This document shows positions 1-23,188 of a DNA stretch of 64,000 nucleotides, piece by piece. The stretch is from NCBI RefSeq assembly GCF_964355755.1, contig NC_092676.1, positions 18,148,288-18,212,287 on the forward strand. Direction: 5' to 3'. Numbering within the stretch: the first letter of the stretch is position 1; every line of letters starts with the position of its first letter. The translations under genes were made by a program, and so were the position numbers. The DNA is from Antedon mediterranea (Eukaryota; Echinodermata; Crinoidea; Comatulida; Antedonidae). The notes beneath the pieces were generated by a model that worked only from the letters and a program-made list of their open reading frames with translations, did no database searches and was not told the DNA's origin.

Positions 1-3000
1 ATATTCCAAGTATTTTGACAAAAAAATTAATGTAAAATGTCCATGCGTTGTCAAGATATGGCGATTTTTAGCTATATAATAGAAAAATAGAAAAATTGAG
101 GTCAGAGGTCACAGAGGTCAAATCAGATTTCCAGTAACTTTGTTTTGGCATCTCCACACTAGGCTTATACTCTACCAAACTGCTATATTGAAAAATTTGT
201 ATCCAGTCTGGTAACATCCCACCCCTTTTTCTCCCATTAGGGACTGGACTAAGGAGAGAATACCTGCAATCATAGTTGAAATTAAGTACGGATACATCAA
301 CTCCAATAATCCACCCAACCCTTCTGGTAACTTTTAATAATTCCTTATCTTTCATAATAAGCAAGCCTCCCATAAATCTACAAAAAGATATAACACTAAG
401 TATGGTCGACTGTATGGTAGAACATTATAAGAATTTGTTTGCTAACATTAGATTTCCTAAGTTGTCTTAACAGCCGTTGTTGTCCTCTTTTATAGAGTTT
501 TTGAATGTTATTACACCAGTCCAGCTTTGGGGGACAACTTTAATTTATAACTCTAACCCTAACCCTCATTTCCTATATTAAGGGGCTCGTACTTACTATA
601 GGCCTATATTTTTGTTAGTAGCAGGTCATACTCTATACCATGGATGAGCAAAATCTGCACAAATTGCTACATGATAACTTCGAACTTTGGAATTACTTAG
701 TTTCTGTGTTTTGGGATTGATGGACTTGGTGGAAGAGACAATTAGTAGGCCTACCTCAGCCTCATCATGGTTTAGACTGAGGTAAAAAAAGGGATTTTTT
801 TGTTAATGTTTTGTATAATCAACAACACCGGCCTTGGTAAATTCACCTAATAATAATTGTTTTTAAAAATATGAGAAAACTACGCCTCCAGATTGCTAGA
901 AATTGCACTCATAATCAATATTACAGCAATACATATAAAACATTATGGGGTTTTGCATTGAAAATAAGGGGAGCCATTCCCCCAAAAAATATATGTAGGA
1001 GTGGGAGAAGCTAAGTCTATATGAGTGTATTTTGGGTCTAAGGAGCCCCACTATTACGCAAATATTTATAGATTCTAAACAATAACAAAATATTAAATCA
1101 AACTAAATATTTTGATCGTATTTTATTCATTCATGATAACTGTTAGATATGCCTCCTAGCTCAGCTCTATTCACAAATTATTTCACTAACGAACATATTA
1201 TAAGCTTTGTGTGATGTTTGCACGTTCTCTATCTGGACTTCTACGTACGTAACTTTGCATAATTTATGACTATATCATCCACTAATGGTAACATTTTTTA
1301 TTGTAAAACAGATCATAAATGTTTGTAACAGATACCATTATTACAAAACCATTATTTTCACTCAATCATCAGGGAAAAAATAATTTGGAATTGATTGTAC
1401 CATAGAAGTGGATTGACTGCGCATGTTTTCGCCTTGTGATTCATAGAAATAGGCCTAGCCTAGACGCATTGAGCATAAATCAACTTTTCAATTGCCGCGA
1501 ATTAAAATTCGGTGGCAAACAGGCTTTACATTCAAATAAAAACGTGGTGTAACTTCTAGTAGGCCTATTTTAGGGTTTTTGTGTTTAGAATTACCGTACT
1601 GATATACTGTTTATAGGCCTACCGATTATATTGCAATTGGTTGCCAAGGGTGCCACTTACGATTAGACACTGATCTACGATACATTTTACATCCACCAAC
1701 ATACTCATAGCAATTAGTATAATACAGGCTAAATAAATATAGGCTAAATCTAGCCTATTATTGAAGATGTGAGTAGCTATGCGCATTTCAGCCTTCCCTA
1801 AGCATTTTTTTAGAACCTATGGATGTCGCCTGGTGTGAAAGCTGTTTTCTATATTTGAATTTACTAAAACAGGACACTATACCTTATTTAGCTTGGAGCC
1901 TTTTGTGAATATTTATCACAAAGGTAAAAACATCGTTATATCAGGGAAGAGTGAAATTACACGCTTCCCTGGTTATATCGACTAGGCATCCACCTCCGTG
2001 CTTGTATATCATACTAGCTACCATAGTTAAGGATTTTAATTTTAGGGAAAAATCACTTGATGGCGGTCGTCGAACCTGATATAAACTGCAAAACAATCAA
2101 AATTTCTTAGAAATAACAATATTAATAATTTATAAGTTAAAGTGATTCTCGCGATGTCGTGACGCCTATTCACATTATCACCCACTTGCTAACCAGATAC
2201 GTTCGGTCGATCATTATTTTCTATTTAGCAGTTAGGTATAACAAAGAAATACAAACAATGTTGTATATTATATTAAATGATAGAATATTATCATAGGCTA
2301 ACAATATCAGCAACAACTGGTGTCTTTAGATAGACTACCAAACTGGACAAGAGTCGATGTTCCTGACGTATGGTTTCTGTGAAGTGTACACCAAATATGA
2401 TTTACAAGAAACTTGAAACTTATTGGTGTGGGTATAAAGCATCGGCTAATTTTCCTCTTGTGCACAATCAGTTATTCCTCGTAGCCCAAAATAATATTAT
2501 TAAGTTCTTAATTGACTAATACTTGTCAAATTTTGCTTCAAACACTTTCACAGATGTTGCGTTTACTAAATCATATGGCAGTGCGATTTTAATGATCGAT
2601 TATGCTAAGCAAACTAAAAAAATATTTTCTCAGTTCCAATCCCTTCTTATTGCATTTCTTTTGAAATCTATTTATTTTAGGGTAAACAAGGCCATATACA
2701 TGGCTGCAGTCGCGTGATCAAATTTGAGTTAGTGTTTATCGACTGACCAACCGACCGACCGACCAACCGACCGACATAGTAAGCAGAGTCGCGAATATAG
2801 GAACATTTGGAGAGATGTAATTGTTGAAGCCTCAATTCCTTTGGAAGGTCGTTGTACTATGTATGGTGGCTCTTCGTCGTTGTACCATTTCAATATCTTT
2901 CTTGTATTATGGGTCGGCACCATGCTTGCACACAATATTTCGAAGTGAGATCTATAGGATCTAAATAAAATGTGAATAGACTCGCAATCAATGAATTCAA

Positions 3001-3408
3001 AAGTTCTTAATAATGAGTGGGTGATTCATTGCTGCTTTTGTAGGGCCTATATTGGGTGGAATCTTTGCCGTCGTCTGAAATCCAGACTTCAAGATCTTTT
3101 TCTTCAAGTTTGCTTTAGTCGAAACATCTTCTCCCAACCAATACCAATTTTAACTTCCGATATTTAGAACCTTGCATTTGTCTAACATTGAATTTAAGAA
3201 GAAACTTTTCAGACCATTTATTTGTTTTATTGTAAGTATAGATTAATTAGGTGTCGTCTGCGAACCTAAGTCCAAGCGTAGTTCATCCAGTAAATCATTG
3301 GCACCCACTTCCACTCATTACATAACAGCTTTTGACTGCCAATCTCCTACTATTAGGCCTAACTTGTTGTTTTCTGCCTGTCAGATATTTACTAATCCAA
3401 TTTACAAG
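1..3408. other. Gene-poor left flank
   Basis: No convincing coding exon is visible. The stretch is AT-rich, with scattered single copies and a loose cluster (about 1450-1760) of the palindromic hexamer AGGCCT. A short CCGA/CCAA microsatellite lies at about 2742-2776. The short open frames here have no recognisable motif and are probably chance. Confidence 0.5.
2742..2776. repeat. CCGA/CCAA microsatellite
   Basis: Tandem 4-bp units (CCGA with some CCAA) are read directly on the + strand. No function is implied. Confidence 0.75.
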
Positions 3409-3582
3409 TGTAGTATATGCACGCGCACATATATATATGCGTACTGCGCATATGGTCTGACGAGGTTAGCCTACAAAACGTTCTATACTATTGTTCATGA
3501 CTACTAGTTGGTTTCATTAAATACGTTCATTATTATACTCATCTCAACGTACTTATTAATTTGTCTACGACGATACACGACA
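3409..3582 (+). repeat. 5' LTR of Ty3/gypsy element
   Basis: Identical to the 3' LTR. It begins TGTAGTATATG and ends ACACGACA. It carries a TATA-rich stretch (about 3427-3440) within an imperfect palindrome of GCGCACATA and TGCGCATATG, a plausible promoter in the U3 part. At 174 bp it is short for the superfamily but complete, as the flanking duplication shows. Confidence 0.94.
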
Positions 3583-3583
3583 C

Positions 3584-3600
3584 TGGCGACGAGGATACAG
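3584..3600 (+). other. Putative primer-binding site
   Basis: TGGCGACGAGGAT starts two bases after the left LTR. LTR elements prime minus-strand synthesis from a tRNA 3' end (CCA), so the leading TGG fits. I did not identify the tRNA. Confidence 0.6.
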
Positions 3601-3758
3601 GCACATTTACATAGAGAGAAACGGAAGTATAATAATATTATAAAACTAAAACCTAGGCTAGCAGTTTTTGATTTTCCAACAACGGCAACCGTAACCAAGG
3701 AACCGCACAGGCTAATAACGATTCTGAGCGCCCTGAACGTACAGAGCGAAGCGCGGTA

Positions 3759-6700
3759 ATGGCAGCGGCTAATACCAGAATTCTATTCGAGAAATTCAAC
3801 GTCCAGGATGGAGACATAGATACGTATGTGGACAGGCTGGAACAATATTTTGTGGCATTAGATATCAATGACGGAGGTAAGAAAAGAGCGATATTATTGA
3901 GTAGTTTAGGAGAGACTGGATACACAACGATACGAGATTTGTGTTTTCCTGATAAACCAAGTACAAAATCGTACGATACGCTCACAACCAAGCTCAAAGA
4001 GCATTACAAACCTACTCGAATAACGATTTCTGAACGATTTATATTCAGAAATGTAAAACAGACACCGGGACAGACTATTTCTCAATTTGTATCCCATCTA
4101 AAGAAAAAGGCGATACATTGTGGTTTTGAAGGAGAGGCATTGGAAAACGCACTGCGTGATCAGTTCGTATGTGGACTAATAAGTCAGAGCATCCAAAAGA
4201 AATTATTGACAAAGAACCATACGTTCAAGGAAGCAACAGACATAGCCATAGCCTCGGAGGCAGCAACAGCGAATATGAAAAGTATGTCGCACGATGTGGA
4301 CAAGCCAATCAACCACGTTACGTCTAACAGCAGGAAGTCTACGAAAACTTATCAAGCGTCAAACCTAACACGAACGCAGAAATGTGACCGCTGTGGTATG
4401 AACAATCATACAAGAGATACGTGTAAATACAAAAACGCTACATGCTTTAAATGCAACAAACAAGGACACCTAAAATCAGAATGCAGGCAGTCGAGTAAAT
4501 CAACAAAACAATATAAACCTAAATCCATCAAGCAAGTAGAAGCACCGGATTACGACGAAGGTAATGACGATTTTGTAGATACAATGTTTTGCGTAGGCAT
4601 TAAGCAGGACAATTCGGTACCACCAAGAACGGTACAGATGCGAGTTGATGATATAGATATTGATTTTGAAGTAGATACGGGCGCAGCAGTATCGATAATT
4701 AGCTTTGACGATTACGAAAGCAAGCTTTGCCATCTACCATTAAAGTCAGTAAAACGTACACTTCACGCATACACAGGTACTAAGCTCGATATAGCAGGAG
4801 AAATTAAAGTCACCGTGAACTATAGGGGCCAGAGTAACGTTCTCCCACTGATAGTAGTGAGAACACAGCGACGAAACTCACCACCCTTGCTTGGAAGAAC
4901 CTGGTTAGAAGTGATTAAGTTGGACTGGAAGTCATTATTTCCACCATCGCTTGCTCAGAATTCGGTAGAAATAGATAACGATGTCGGTCAGTCATTCAAA
5001 CGGAAGTTCCCAGAAGTTTTCCGAACGGAATTAGGTACGGTTCAGGGACACAAAGCGACATTACATCTAAAAGTGAACGCAATCCCAAAATTCTGCAAAG
5101 CTCGAAATGTTCCATTTGCGCTACGCTCCGCAGTTGAGGTAGAGTTAGACAGAATGCAAAACGAAGGAGTTATTTATCCGGTAGACTTTAGTCAGTGGGC
5201 AACCCCATTGGTATGTATTCCAAAGGCCGATGGCAGGGTACGTGTCTGCGGAGATTATAAAGTAACAGTCAACCCGAGTTTAAATTGCGACCAATATCCA
5301 ATTCCGACCCCAGAGGAAGTTTTCACCAAGTTGGGAGGTGGAAAGCGATTCTCTAAGATTGATTTGAAATGTGCGTACCAGCAGTTAGTACTGGAAGACG
5401 AGGCGCAAGAGTTGGTAACGATCAACACGCACCGCGGATTATATCGATACACGAGGTTACCGTTTGGTATTTCGTCCAGTCCAGCCATATGGCAGCGATT
5501 CATAGAACAGGTGATAGCAGGACTTAAAGGAACATGTGCGATCATGGACGATGTTCTTGTTACAGGTGCGTCTGATAAAGAGCATATTAGTAATCTTGAG
5601 AAACTATTTGAGAGATTTAACAAGTATGGTCTCAGAGTGAAAGCTGAGAAATGCGCGTTTGTACAAAAGGAAGTAGTCTACATGGGACGTAAGCTATCAG
5701 CAGCAGGAATTCAACCGACAAACGATAAAGTGAAAGCCATCAAGGATGCACGAGCACCACAGAATGCAACAGAACTAAGATCCTGGCTAGGACTAGTTAA
5801 CTATCACGCGTCATTTATTCCACGATTATCGACGATGATACATCCTTTGAATGAGCTGTTGGGAAGCAAACCATGGTCATGGACTGTCGACTGTAGTAAA
5901 GCGTTTAACGCGGTAAAGCGAATTATTAGCGAAGACATGATGTTGACGCATTATGACCCATTAAAACCACTGGAACTATACACGGACGCATCACCATACG
6001 GAGTTGGCGCAGTCATTTGCCACGTAAACGAGAACAATATCAAAACACCGATCGCGTACGCATCGCGAAGCCTGCATAAACACGAAAAGGGTTATGCACA
6101 ACTAGACAAGGAAGCCCTAAGCATCATGTTTGGACTTCAAAGGTTTAGAACATACTTATACGGACGGAAATTCACGATAAGAACTGATCATAAGCCACTC
6201 GAACGCATTCTAGGACCTAAATCAGCTATTCCGACACTGGCCGCACAGAGATTACAGCGATGGGCAATCGTACTGTCAGCGTTCGAATACGATTTAAAGT
6301 TCATTCCTGGAAAACAGAACGTAATTGCCGACGCACTCTCACGTCTCCCAATGCCATACGAAGGACGGGAAGACGATGCAGTATATAACATAGCGGGGCA
6401 TACATTAGACAATTTGCCAGTCACGAGTACGAACGTACAACAGCATACCAGGAAAGACCCGCTATTGAGCAAAGTGTTATACATGGTACAGACAGGTTTA
6501 TGGCAGTCAGAAAACGACGACGATCTAAAACCATTCCTACACCGAAGAGACGAATTGAGTGTAGAACAGGACTGTTTGCTGTGGGGATACAGGGTAGTGA
6601 TTCCACCGAAACTCAGAGGGGCAGTTCTGGAGGAGCTTCATTGTGCTCACCCCGGAATCGTGCGTATGAAAGAGATTGCGCGAAGTCATGTCTGGTGGCC

Positions 6701-7745
6701 CCAGATAGATTCCGACATTGAACGATTGGTGAAGCAATGTCAAGCTTGTCACCAAACACAAAGTCGACCAAGCGTAGCACCAATGATGCCCTGGATCTGG
6801 CCAAATCAGCCTTGGACACGAATACATATTGACTATGCGCAGAAAGATAAACGAGATTATCTAGTAGTGGTTGACTCATATTCGAAATGGCCAGAAGTCG
6901 TTCAGATGAACAGTACGACGAGTGCAGCGACCATCAAAGCGATGAGAGAGTTGTTCAGTAGATACGGATTGCCTGTTCAACTTGTAAGCGATAATGGACC
7001 TCAGTTTGTTAGCGACGAATTTGAATTCTTCTTAAAGCAAAACGGGGTGAAACATGTAAAGGTTGCACCTTATCACGCCGCAAGCAACGGAGCAGCAGAA
7101 CGAATGGTTCAATCTTTCAAAAGATCGTTAGCGGCAAGCCGAGCTAATGGGAAGGATTTCCAACAATGTTTGGACAGATTTCTTTTATCGTATCGCACAA
7201 CAAAACACGCAACTACGGGACAAACGCCAGCGAAGTTATTCATGGGCCGTGAGTTAAGAACGCGAGTATCACTTTTACATCCCAGTACAGAAAACAAGGT
7301 ACTTAACAAGCAGAGTGATCAGAAGCTTCATCACGACAAAACGAAAGATCTACGAGAATTTTACCCAGGTGAAATGGTATTAGTGAAAGATTTCCGACAA
7401 GAGGGAAAGTGGTGGCCAGGTACCGTGATAGAACGTACCGCTCCAAAATCATACGTAATTAGTGTTGAGGATGGCCGAGTGTGGAAAAGACACATTGACC
7501 AGTTGAAAGCGACAGACGCGGACGCTTACGCGAGTAAAACCCCTACTTCACATAGCGAGTTGGAACACAAGATTAAACAGACAGTACCAATAACGATTGC
7601 GAGCGAAACGATTGCGAACAAAGAGCAAACATCCACCAACCAACCGGTTGAAGAGGAACATAGATTGTCTTCATCGCCTGAGGTTATTCCACGACGCTCC
7701 ACGCGACTTCGAAGGAAGCCAACACGACTTATCGAAGAGATATAG
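3759..7745 (+). CDS. Gag-Pol polyprotein of Ty3/gypsy element
   Basis: A single 1328-residue frame joins Gag and Pol without a frameshift. In order: an N-terminal Gag region; two CCHC zinc knuckles (C-x2-C-x4-H-x4-C) at about residues 209 and 229 for RNA binding; an aspartic protease with DTGA at about 306; reverse transcriptase with an IMDD catalytic box at about 595-598; RNase H with LYTDAS at about 740; and integrase with an HHCC zinc domain from about 961. The integrase triad is D1025, D1078 and E1114, giving the D,D-35-E spacing. A GPF/GPY-like region follows at the C terminus, with no chromodomain seen. The start ATG overlaps the stop of a short upstream frame (TAATG at 3757-3761). The architecture resembles the Mag-type lineage of animal Ty3/gypsy elements; that placement is from memory, not a tree. 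Every catalytic motif I looked for is present. Confidence 0.96.
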   Translation: MAAANTRILFEKFNVQDGDIDTYVDRLEQYFVALDINDGGKKRAILLSSLGETGYTTIRDLCFPDKPSTKSYDTLTTKLKEHYKPTRITISERFIFRNVKQTPGQTISQFVSHLKKKAIHCGFEGEALENALRDQFVCGLISQSIQKKLLTKNHTFKEATDIAIASEAATANMKSMSHDVDKPINHVTSNSRKSTKTYQASNLTRTQKCDRCGMNNHTRDTCKYKNATCFKCNKQGHLKSECRQSSKSTKQYKPKSIKQVEAPDYDEGNDDFVDTMFCVGIKQDNSVPPRTVQMRVDDIDIDFEVDTGAAVSIISFDDYESKLCHLPLKSVKRTLHAYTGTKLDIAGEIKVTVNYRGQSNVLPLIVVRTQRRNSPPLLGRTWLEVIKLDWKSLFPPSLAQNSVEIDNDVGQSFKRKFPEVFRTELGTVQGHKATLHLKVNAIPKFCKARNVPFALRSAVEVELDRMQNEGVIYPVDFSQWATPLVCIPKADGRVRVCGDYKVTVNPSLNCDQYPIPTPEEVFTKLGGGKRFSKIDLKCAYQQLVLEDEAQELVTINTHRGLYRYTRLPFGISSSPAIWQRFIEQVIAGLKGTCAIMDDVLVTGASDKEHISNLEKLFERFNKYGLRVKAEKCAFVQKEVVYMGRKLSAAGIQPTNDKVKAIKDARAPQNATELRSWLGLVNYHASFIPRLSTMIHPLNELLGSKPWSWTVDCSKAFNAVKRIISEDMMLTHYDPLKPLELYTDASPYGVGAVICHVNENNIKTPIAYASRSLHKHEKGYAQLDKEALSIMFGLQRFRTYLYGRKFTIRTDHKPLERILGPKSAIPTLAAQRLQRWAIVLSAFEYDLKFIPGKQNVIADALSRLPMPYEGREDDAVYNIAGHTLDNLPVTSTNVQQHTRKDPLLSKVLYMVQTGLWQSENDDDLKPFLHRRDELSVEQDCLLWGYRVVIPPKLRGAVLEELHCAHPGIVRMKEIARSHVWWPQIDSDIERLVKQCQACHQTQSRPSVAPMMPWIWPNQPWTRIHIDYAQKDKRDYLVVVDSYSKWPEVVQMNSTTSAATIKAMRELFSRYGLPVQLVSDNGPQFVSDEFEFFLKQNGVKHVKVAPYHAASNGAAERMVQSFKRSLAASRANGKDFQQCLDRFLLSYRTTKHATTGQTPAKLFMGRELRTRVSLLHPSTENKVLNKQSDQKLHHDKTKDLREFYPGEMVLVKDFRQEGKWWPGTVIERTAPKSYVISVEDGRVWKRHIDQLKATDADAYASKTPTSHSELEHKIKQTVPITIASETIANKEQTSTNQPVEEEHRLSSSPEVIPRRSTRLRRKPTRLIEEI

Positions 7746-7970
7746 AACTTGTGAACAATGTTATTATTATGAACGTTAAAGTTATGTTGTTCATGTTTTT
7801 ACACAAAATTATAATGGTGAGAATTACTCACATTTGTTAATTATTATGAGGAACCAAATAAGAACTATCTGGAACTATAGAAGCAGTAATTTAATCACGA
7901 TGATTAACCTATTTGATTAACAAAATAATTAACGAAAGTTTATTGTGCTTATTGATATAATGTTAACGTT

Positions 7971-7988
7971 AAAATAAGAAAGGAGGAG
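7971..7988 (+). other. Polypurine tract
   Basis: A purine-rich run ending AAGAAAGGAGGAG directly abuts the right LTR, the expected position for the plus-strand primer of an LTR retrotransposon. Confidence 0.8.
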
Positions 7989-8162
7989 TGTAGTATATGC
8001 ACGCGCACATATATATATGCGTACTGCGCATATGGTCTGACGAGGTTAGCCTACAAAACGTTCTATACTATTGTTCATGACTACTAGTTGGTTTCATTAA
8101 ATACGTTCATTATTATACTCATCTCAACGTACTTATTAATTTGTCTACGACGATACACGACA
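7989..8162 (+). repeat. 3' LTR of Ty3/gypsy element
   Basis: 174 bp, the same in every base as the 5' copy by eye, and followed immediately by the second ACAAG target duplication. Confidence 0.94.
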
Positions 8163-8167
8163 ACAAG

Positions 8168-9633
8168 ATTTCCTATAAATCCGTGTGCATTTAGTTGTAA
8201 TCGCCTCCAATATTAGTTAAACAACTGATCTTATTTTGTAATATATAGTGTTTCGGAAATGTGAAGATACGGTTTTTAAGGTTGCATAATTTCTCGAAAA
8301 AAAATTTGTTAGGCCTAATGCTTTTAAAAAAGGCAATTGCAGCGTACCATATTCCTAAACGAAAGCATGAAAGTCAATCATGTGGAACGAAGCCGGTATT
8401 TTTTCGAGTCGACGTATCTTCGCTTATTATTCTATCAACATATTGTAGAATTTTAGGTATTTTATTTTTTTCTTGCTGGGTGGAATACAGTTATTGTTTA
8501 TATTAAATGATTAATGAATTATGTAGATTCAATTCCAAATTTGGCTGAGCAATTTAACTTACTAACAAACCTAACCCTTTCTAGCTAGGCTAGGCCTAGC
8601 CTAGGCCTACTCTAGGCCTACTATTTATAAATTATAGTCAAGTCTAGCTCAGAGAGGAGACCTAGTCTACTTACTAGCCTAGCTGCTATATAATAGAGTC
8701 CTTTCACATCATACAAGATGTTGCATCAGCCAGGAATGGTGAATTGGAAAGAAGGTGTTAAAAGGGTTCCTGCGCCTTAAAATAAAGACTTAATATGATT
8801 ATATGATATGATAACTTCAAGTCTTCCTTTTTTTAAATACAAAATGTTGTAAAATTAAAAATTAAATTGTTCTTTTTATATATATTATTAGTTAGGCCTA
8901 TTTTATTAAATAATATTTTAAAGCAGAGTTTCAAAAAGGTCCATTAAATTCAAATAATTATGCTATTTATATAGGCCTACTTAAGAATACTTTTTTTTTG
9001 TATTATGTCATTGGAAGTTCTTCATATTCCACAGCTCAATAAACAAAGTAACTAATATTAATAATATTTGTTCACACCTGCAAAAATTAACAACTTGTAA
9101 CAAGTTGTAACCAGGTTTGCATATATAGTGTGAGAACAATTTTCTGGAGAAAAACACCGATTGGAATCATGAATTTGTTATTTATTTATACTGGGTAACC
9201 TCTTCAGTCAAAGACTGGTCTCCCAGAGGGCCCAGTTACGATAAGTGGCTGTGTGTGTACTAATACACCGGGGTACTACTACTTACTAGGTTCTTTAAAG
9301 TGCATGTGAGCTAGATGTGCACTGTACACTGGACCTTTATAGACTTGTTCTACAACCAGAATCATGAAGTGAGTGAGCCTCGAACCCATGCCGATGTTAT
9401 GGCTACGATCAGAGGCCTGTTTTTGTTTCGAGATGTCCATAGTTGTTACTGCGCGCACATGTATTGCCCTGTTATTAAACTGACAAATTATAGTAATCAA
9501 ACATCGTGCAAGCATGTTTTCTCCCGAGATTCCTCACGGTTCGCAAGTTGTAACAATCTATGTAGATGTGAAAAGGGTATTAGTTAACAATTGATAAAAC
9601 TTTCATTTAACAAAAATATCAAACATTTTTCAG
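8168..9633. other. YARS1 upstream region
   Basis: No exon is recognised. The region contains a dense TAGGCCTA/CTAGCC cluster at about 8581-8680 and a reversed tRNA-derived SINE at about 9185-9405. A splice acceptor (TTTTTCAG, ending 9633) immediately before the YARS1 start codon implies a non-coding first exon upstream. I could not place its donor. Confidence 0.45.
9185..9405 (-). mobile_element. tRNA-derived SINE (family 1), truncated copy
   Basis: Read on the - strand it matches the fuller copy at 18282-18587. Shared blocks include the GGGTAACC / CAAAGACTGG tail, TTTAAAGTGCATGTG, the GTTCTAC...CCAGAA block and GAGCCTCGAACCC. The tRNA-like head is cut off at its 5' end near 9405. Confidence 0.75.
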
Positions 9634-9634
9634 A

Positions 9635-21332
<11,698 letters not shown>

Positions 21333-21671
21333 TACTGTAGTTTATATTAATTATTGATAGTCATTTCTCAAGCCAACTTATTTAAAGTCACACATATCTG
21401 AGCTATAATTGTACAGGCTATATACAGTATACTGTACTATGTTGTACAGGCTATATATCATTATATGGTTAACCCATTTGTACCAAGCACTAGAAGATTT
21501 AGTTTGAGATGCCCTTCAACTAAAATTTATATACCTAAGAAAATGGAACAATTTAAAAGACAGTACCATCTTTACAACTAATTTTTAACATGGAGAAATT
21601 AATTTTGATGGGTAGATACATTGTGGAAGTGTAGTGTTGATATGTTATATGGTATATTATAATCATTTTTT

Positions 21672-21963
21672 ACTCGTGGTACCAGAGTCTAGGACTCTCA
21701 TCTTCTCTTCCATCCGACACTATTAAGTAAAAAGTGCGGTTATAAAGTACTACTCCTCCCTTATTCGTAGTATTAGTATTGAGCTGGGATTTGGCATGAA
21801 TATACTACAGGGACATGTCCTCAAAGCTATAGAGCCGGATTTTTTAATTTCTGACCGGATGCAGCCATATGACGTCTCGAAGATGATACCGTATAGCCGT
21901 ATGTAGCGAAGTTATTGATTGACGTCATTACAGCTTCTTTTGCTGTACCCCGAGTATCGCACA
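21672..21963 (-). repeat. Dispersed 290-bp repeat, copy 1
   Basis: The reverse complement of 55117-55429 aligns along its length: the TGCTGTACCCCGAGTATCGCA end, GACGTCATTACAGCTTC, CATATGACGTCTCGAAGA, ATGAATATACTACAGGGACA, and CATCTTCTCTTCC. It lies downstream of YARS1. Confidence 0.8.
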
Positions 21964-22069
21964 ATCATACTTAAATCTTTATAAAAATTGAGCTTTAAAT
22001 GTGGGATGCTAACAATTAGGTTTTTGTACTTAATAATTGTACTTGTTTATAAAATATTTTATTGAATAC

Positions 22070-22344
22070 ACCATATTTATTCAAATAAACGCACCCTCCC
22101 CCTTTCCCCCAACATATATACACAATAGTGTATCATAACACATTTCTATTTGTAGTAGAATTCATTGATTGGCATGATCTACAATTTACCAAGTATTGAT
22201 ACAATTTGTATTATTATATTAAAGAGTTGTATTTATTCATATCTAGGGGTATTTATTTTATTATACATGTTACCATATTACACCCTCCCTAAAAACCCTC
22301 CTAAAATATAAACGCCCAAGGGCGTTTAATTGAATGAATATGGT
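22070..22344. mobile_element. MITE with ATTCAAATAAACGC ends, copy 1
   Basis: Left end CCATATTTATTCAAATAAACG and right end GGGCGTTTAATTGAATGAATATGG are imperfect inverted repeats. A related copy in the same orientation is at 45430-45826, sharing TTTGTAGTAGAATTCATTGA and TTATACATGTTACCATATTA. Confidence 0.75.
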
Positions 22345-23014
22345 AATATAAATCACAAGATATGCTACTCGATTCCATATAAGGTATGCAGAGTATGTGA
22401 CTAGTCCAGGCATACATTATTTGGGACCACTGTTAATCTATTAATATTCTCGTTATTTTATTCACAAAAATACATATAAATAATATACAGATTCATAAAA
22501 TTGGCCATACCATAGCAGTAAGAACTGAATTGTGGCACAAAGTTTGATGCATAAGCACAATGTCCATTAGACTTGCCCCAAGTAGTTATTGTCTTTTTAT
22601 GTTAGTTCACCAGTTGGCGTTTGGTTTTTGTCTGAAAATACCAAAATTGTGAGCGCAAGTATGAAACGCCATGTGTGCCAAAATATTTATCTTTTATTAA
22701 TTTCGGTCTAGAACCTAGACTAAATGTCCATGCAATACAAGTAAACATTATTGATAGTATCATGCAAGCACTTTTATATATTAATCTTTGGTCAAAGTAG
22801 TGCCCCAGAAATGAATCAATATTTCGAAAGTTACCAAATAGATTTTCTTGTTTATTCGACTGGTCTTAGAAGATCTTCTCGCTATTACTATCCAAGCGAG
22901 TAGATCTTTTGCAATTTAAGGAACTCGAATAGCAAAGCAATCAGTCGAATATGTCTACACATTTAATGTTTGTGACTATTATTTTTGTGTTAGTATTCAC
23001 GTACATGTTGCTCC

Positions 23015-23188
23015 TTAAAGCCTGTATTCCTGTCGACATTAGTCGACGCTATCGTTAACAATAATCGGCGATCTTCTACGTAAACATTGAAATGTTAACG
23101 ATTTACAGGAAAAGGTACTCGCTATTGTCATCATTTCAACTTGATCGTTTTCAAACGATCGTCGTTGAACTGTTAACGACAGGCTTAA
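23015..23188. mobile_element. Possible MITE, TTAAAGCCTGT ends
   Basis: Starts TTAAAGCCTGT and ends GACAGGCTTAAG. The interior is rich in short palindromes such as ATCGTTTTCAAACGAT. Single copy in the window. Confidence 0.45.

Larger units (their letters stand above)
3409..8162 (+). mobile_element. Complete Ty3/gypsy LTR retrotransposon
   Basis: This is a 4.75-kb element with direct LTRs at 3409-3582 and 7989-8162, each 174 bp, starting TG and ending CA. I compared them base by base and found no difference. A 5-bp target-site duplication, ACAAG, flanks it at 3404-3408 and 8163-8167. The probable primer-binding site starts with TGGCGAC at 3584, two bases after the left LTR. The polypurine tract is at about 7971-7988, ending AAAGGAGGAG just before the right LTR. 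A single open Gag-Pol frame fills the interior and there is no env-like frame. Identical LTRs and an unbroken frame indicate very recent insertion. It lies about 1.5 kb upstream of the YARS1 start codon. Confidence 0.96.

Noticed and set aside
548-567. Telomere-like CTAACCCTAACCC (also at about 14266-14281)
   Set aside because: Only two units each; too short to mean a telomere or an interstitial telomeric array.
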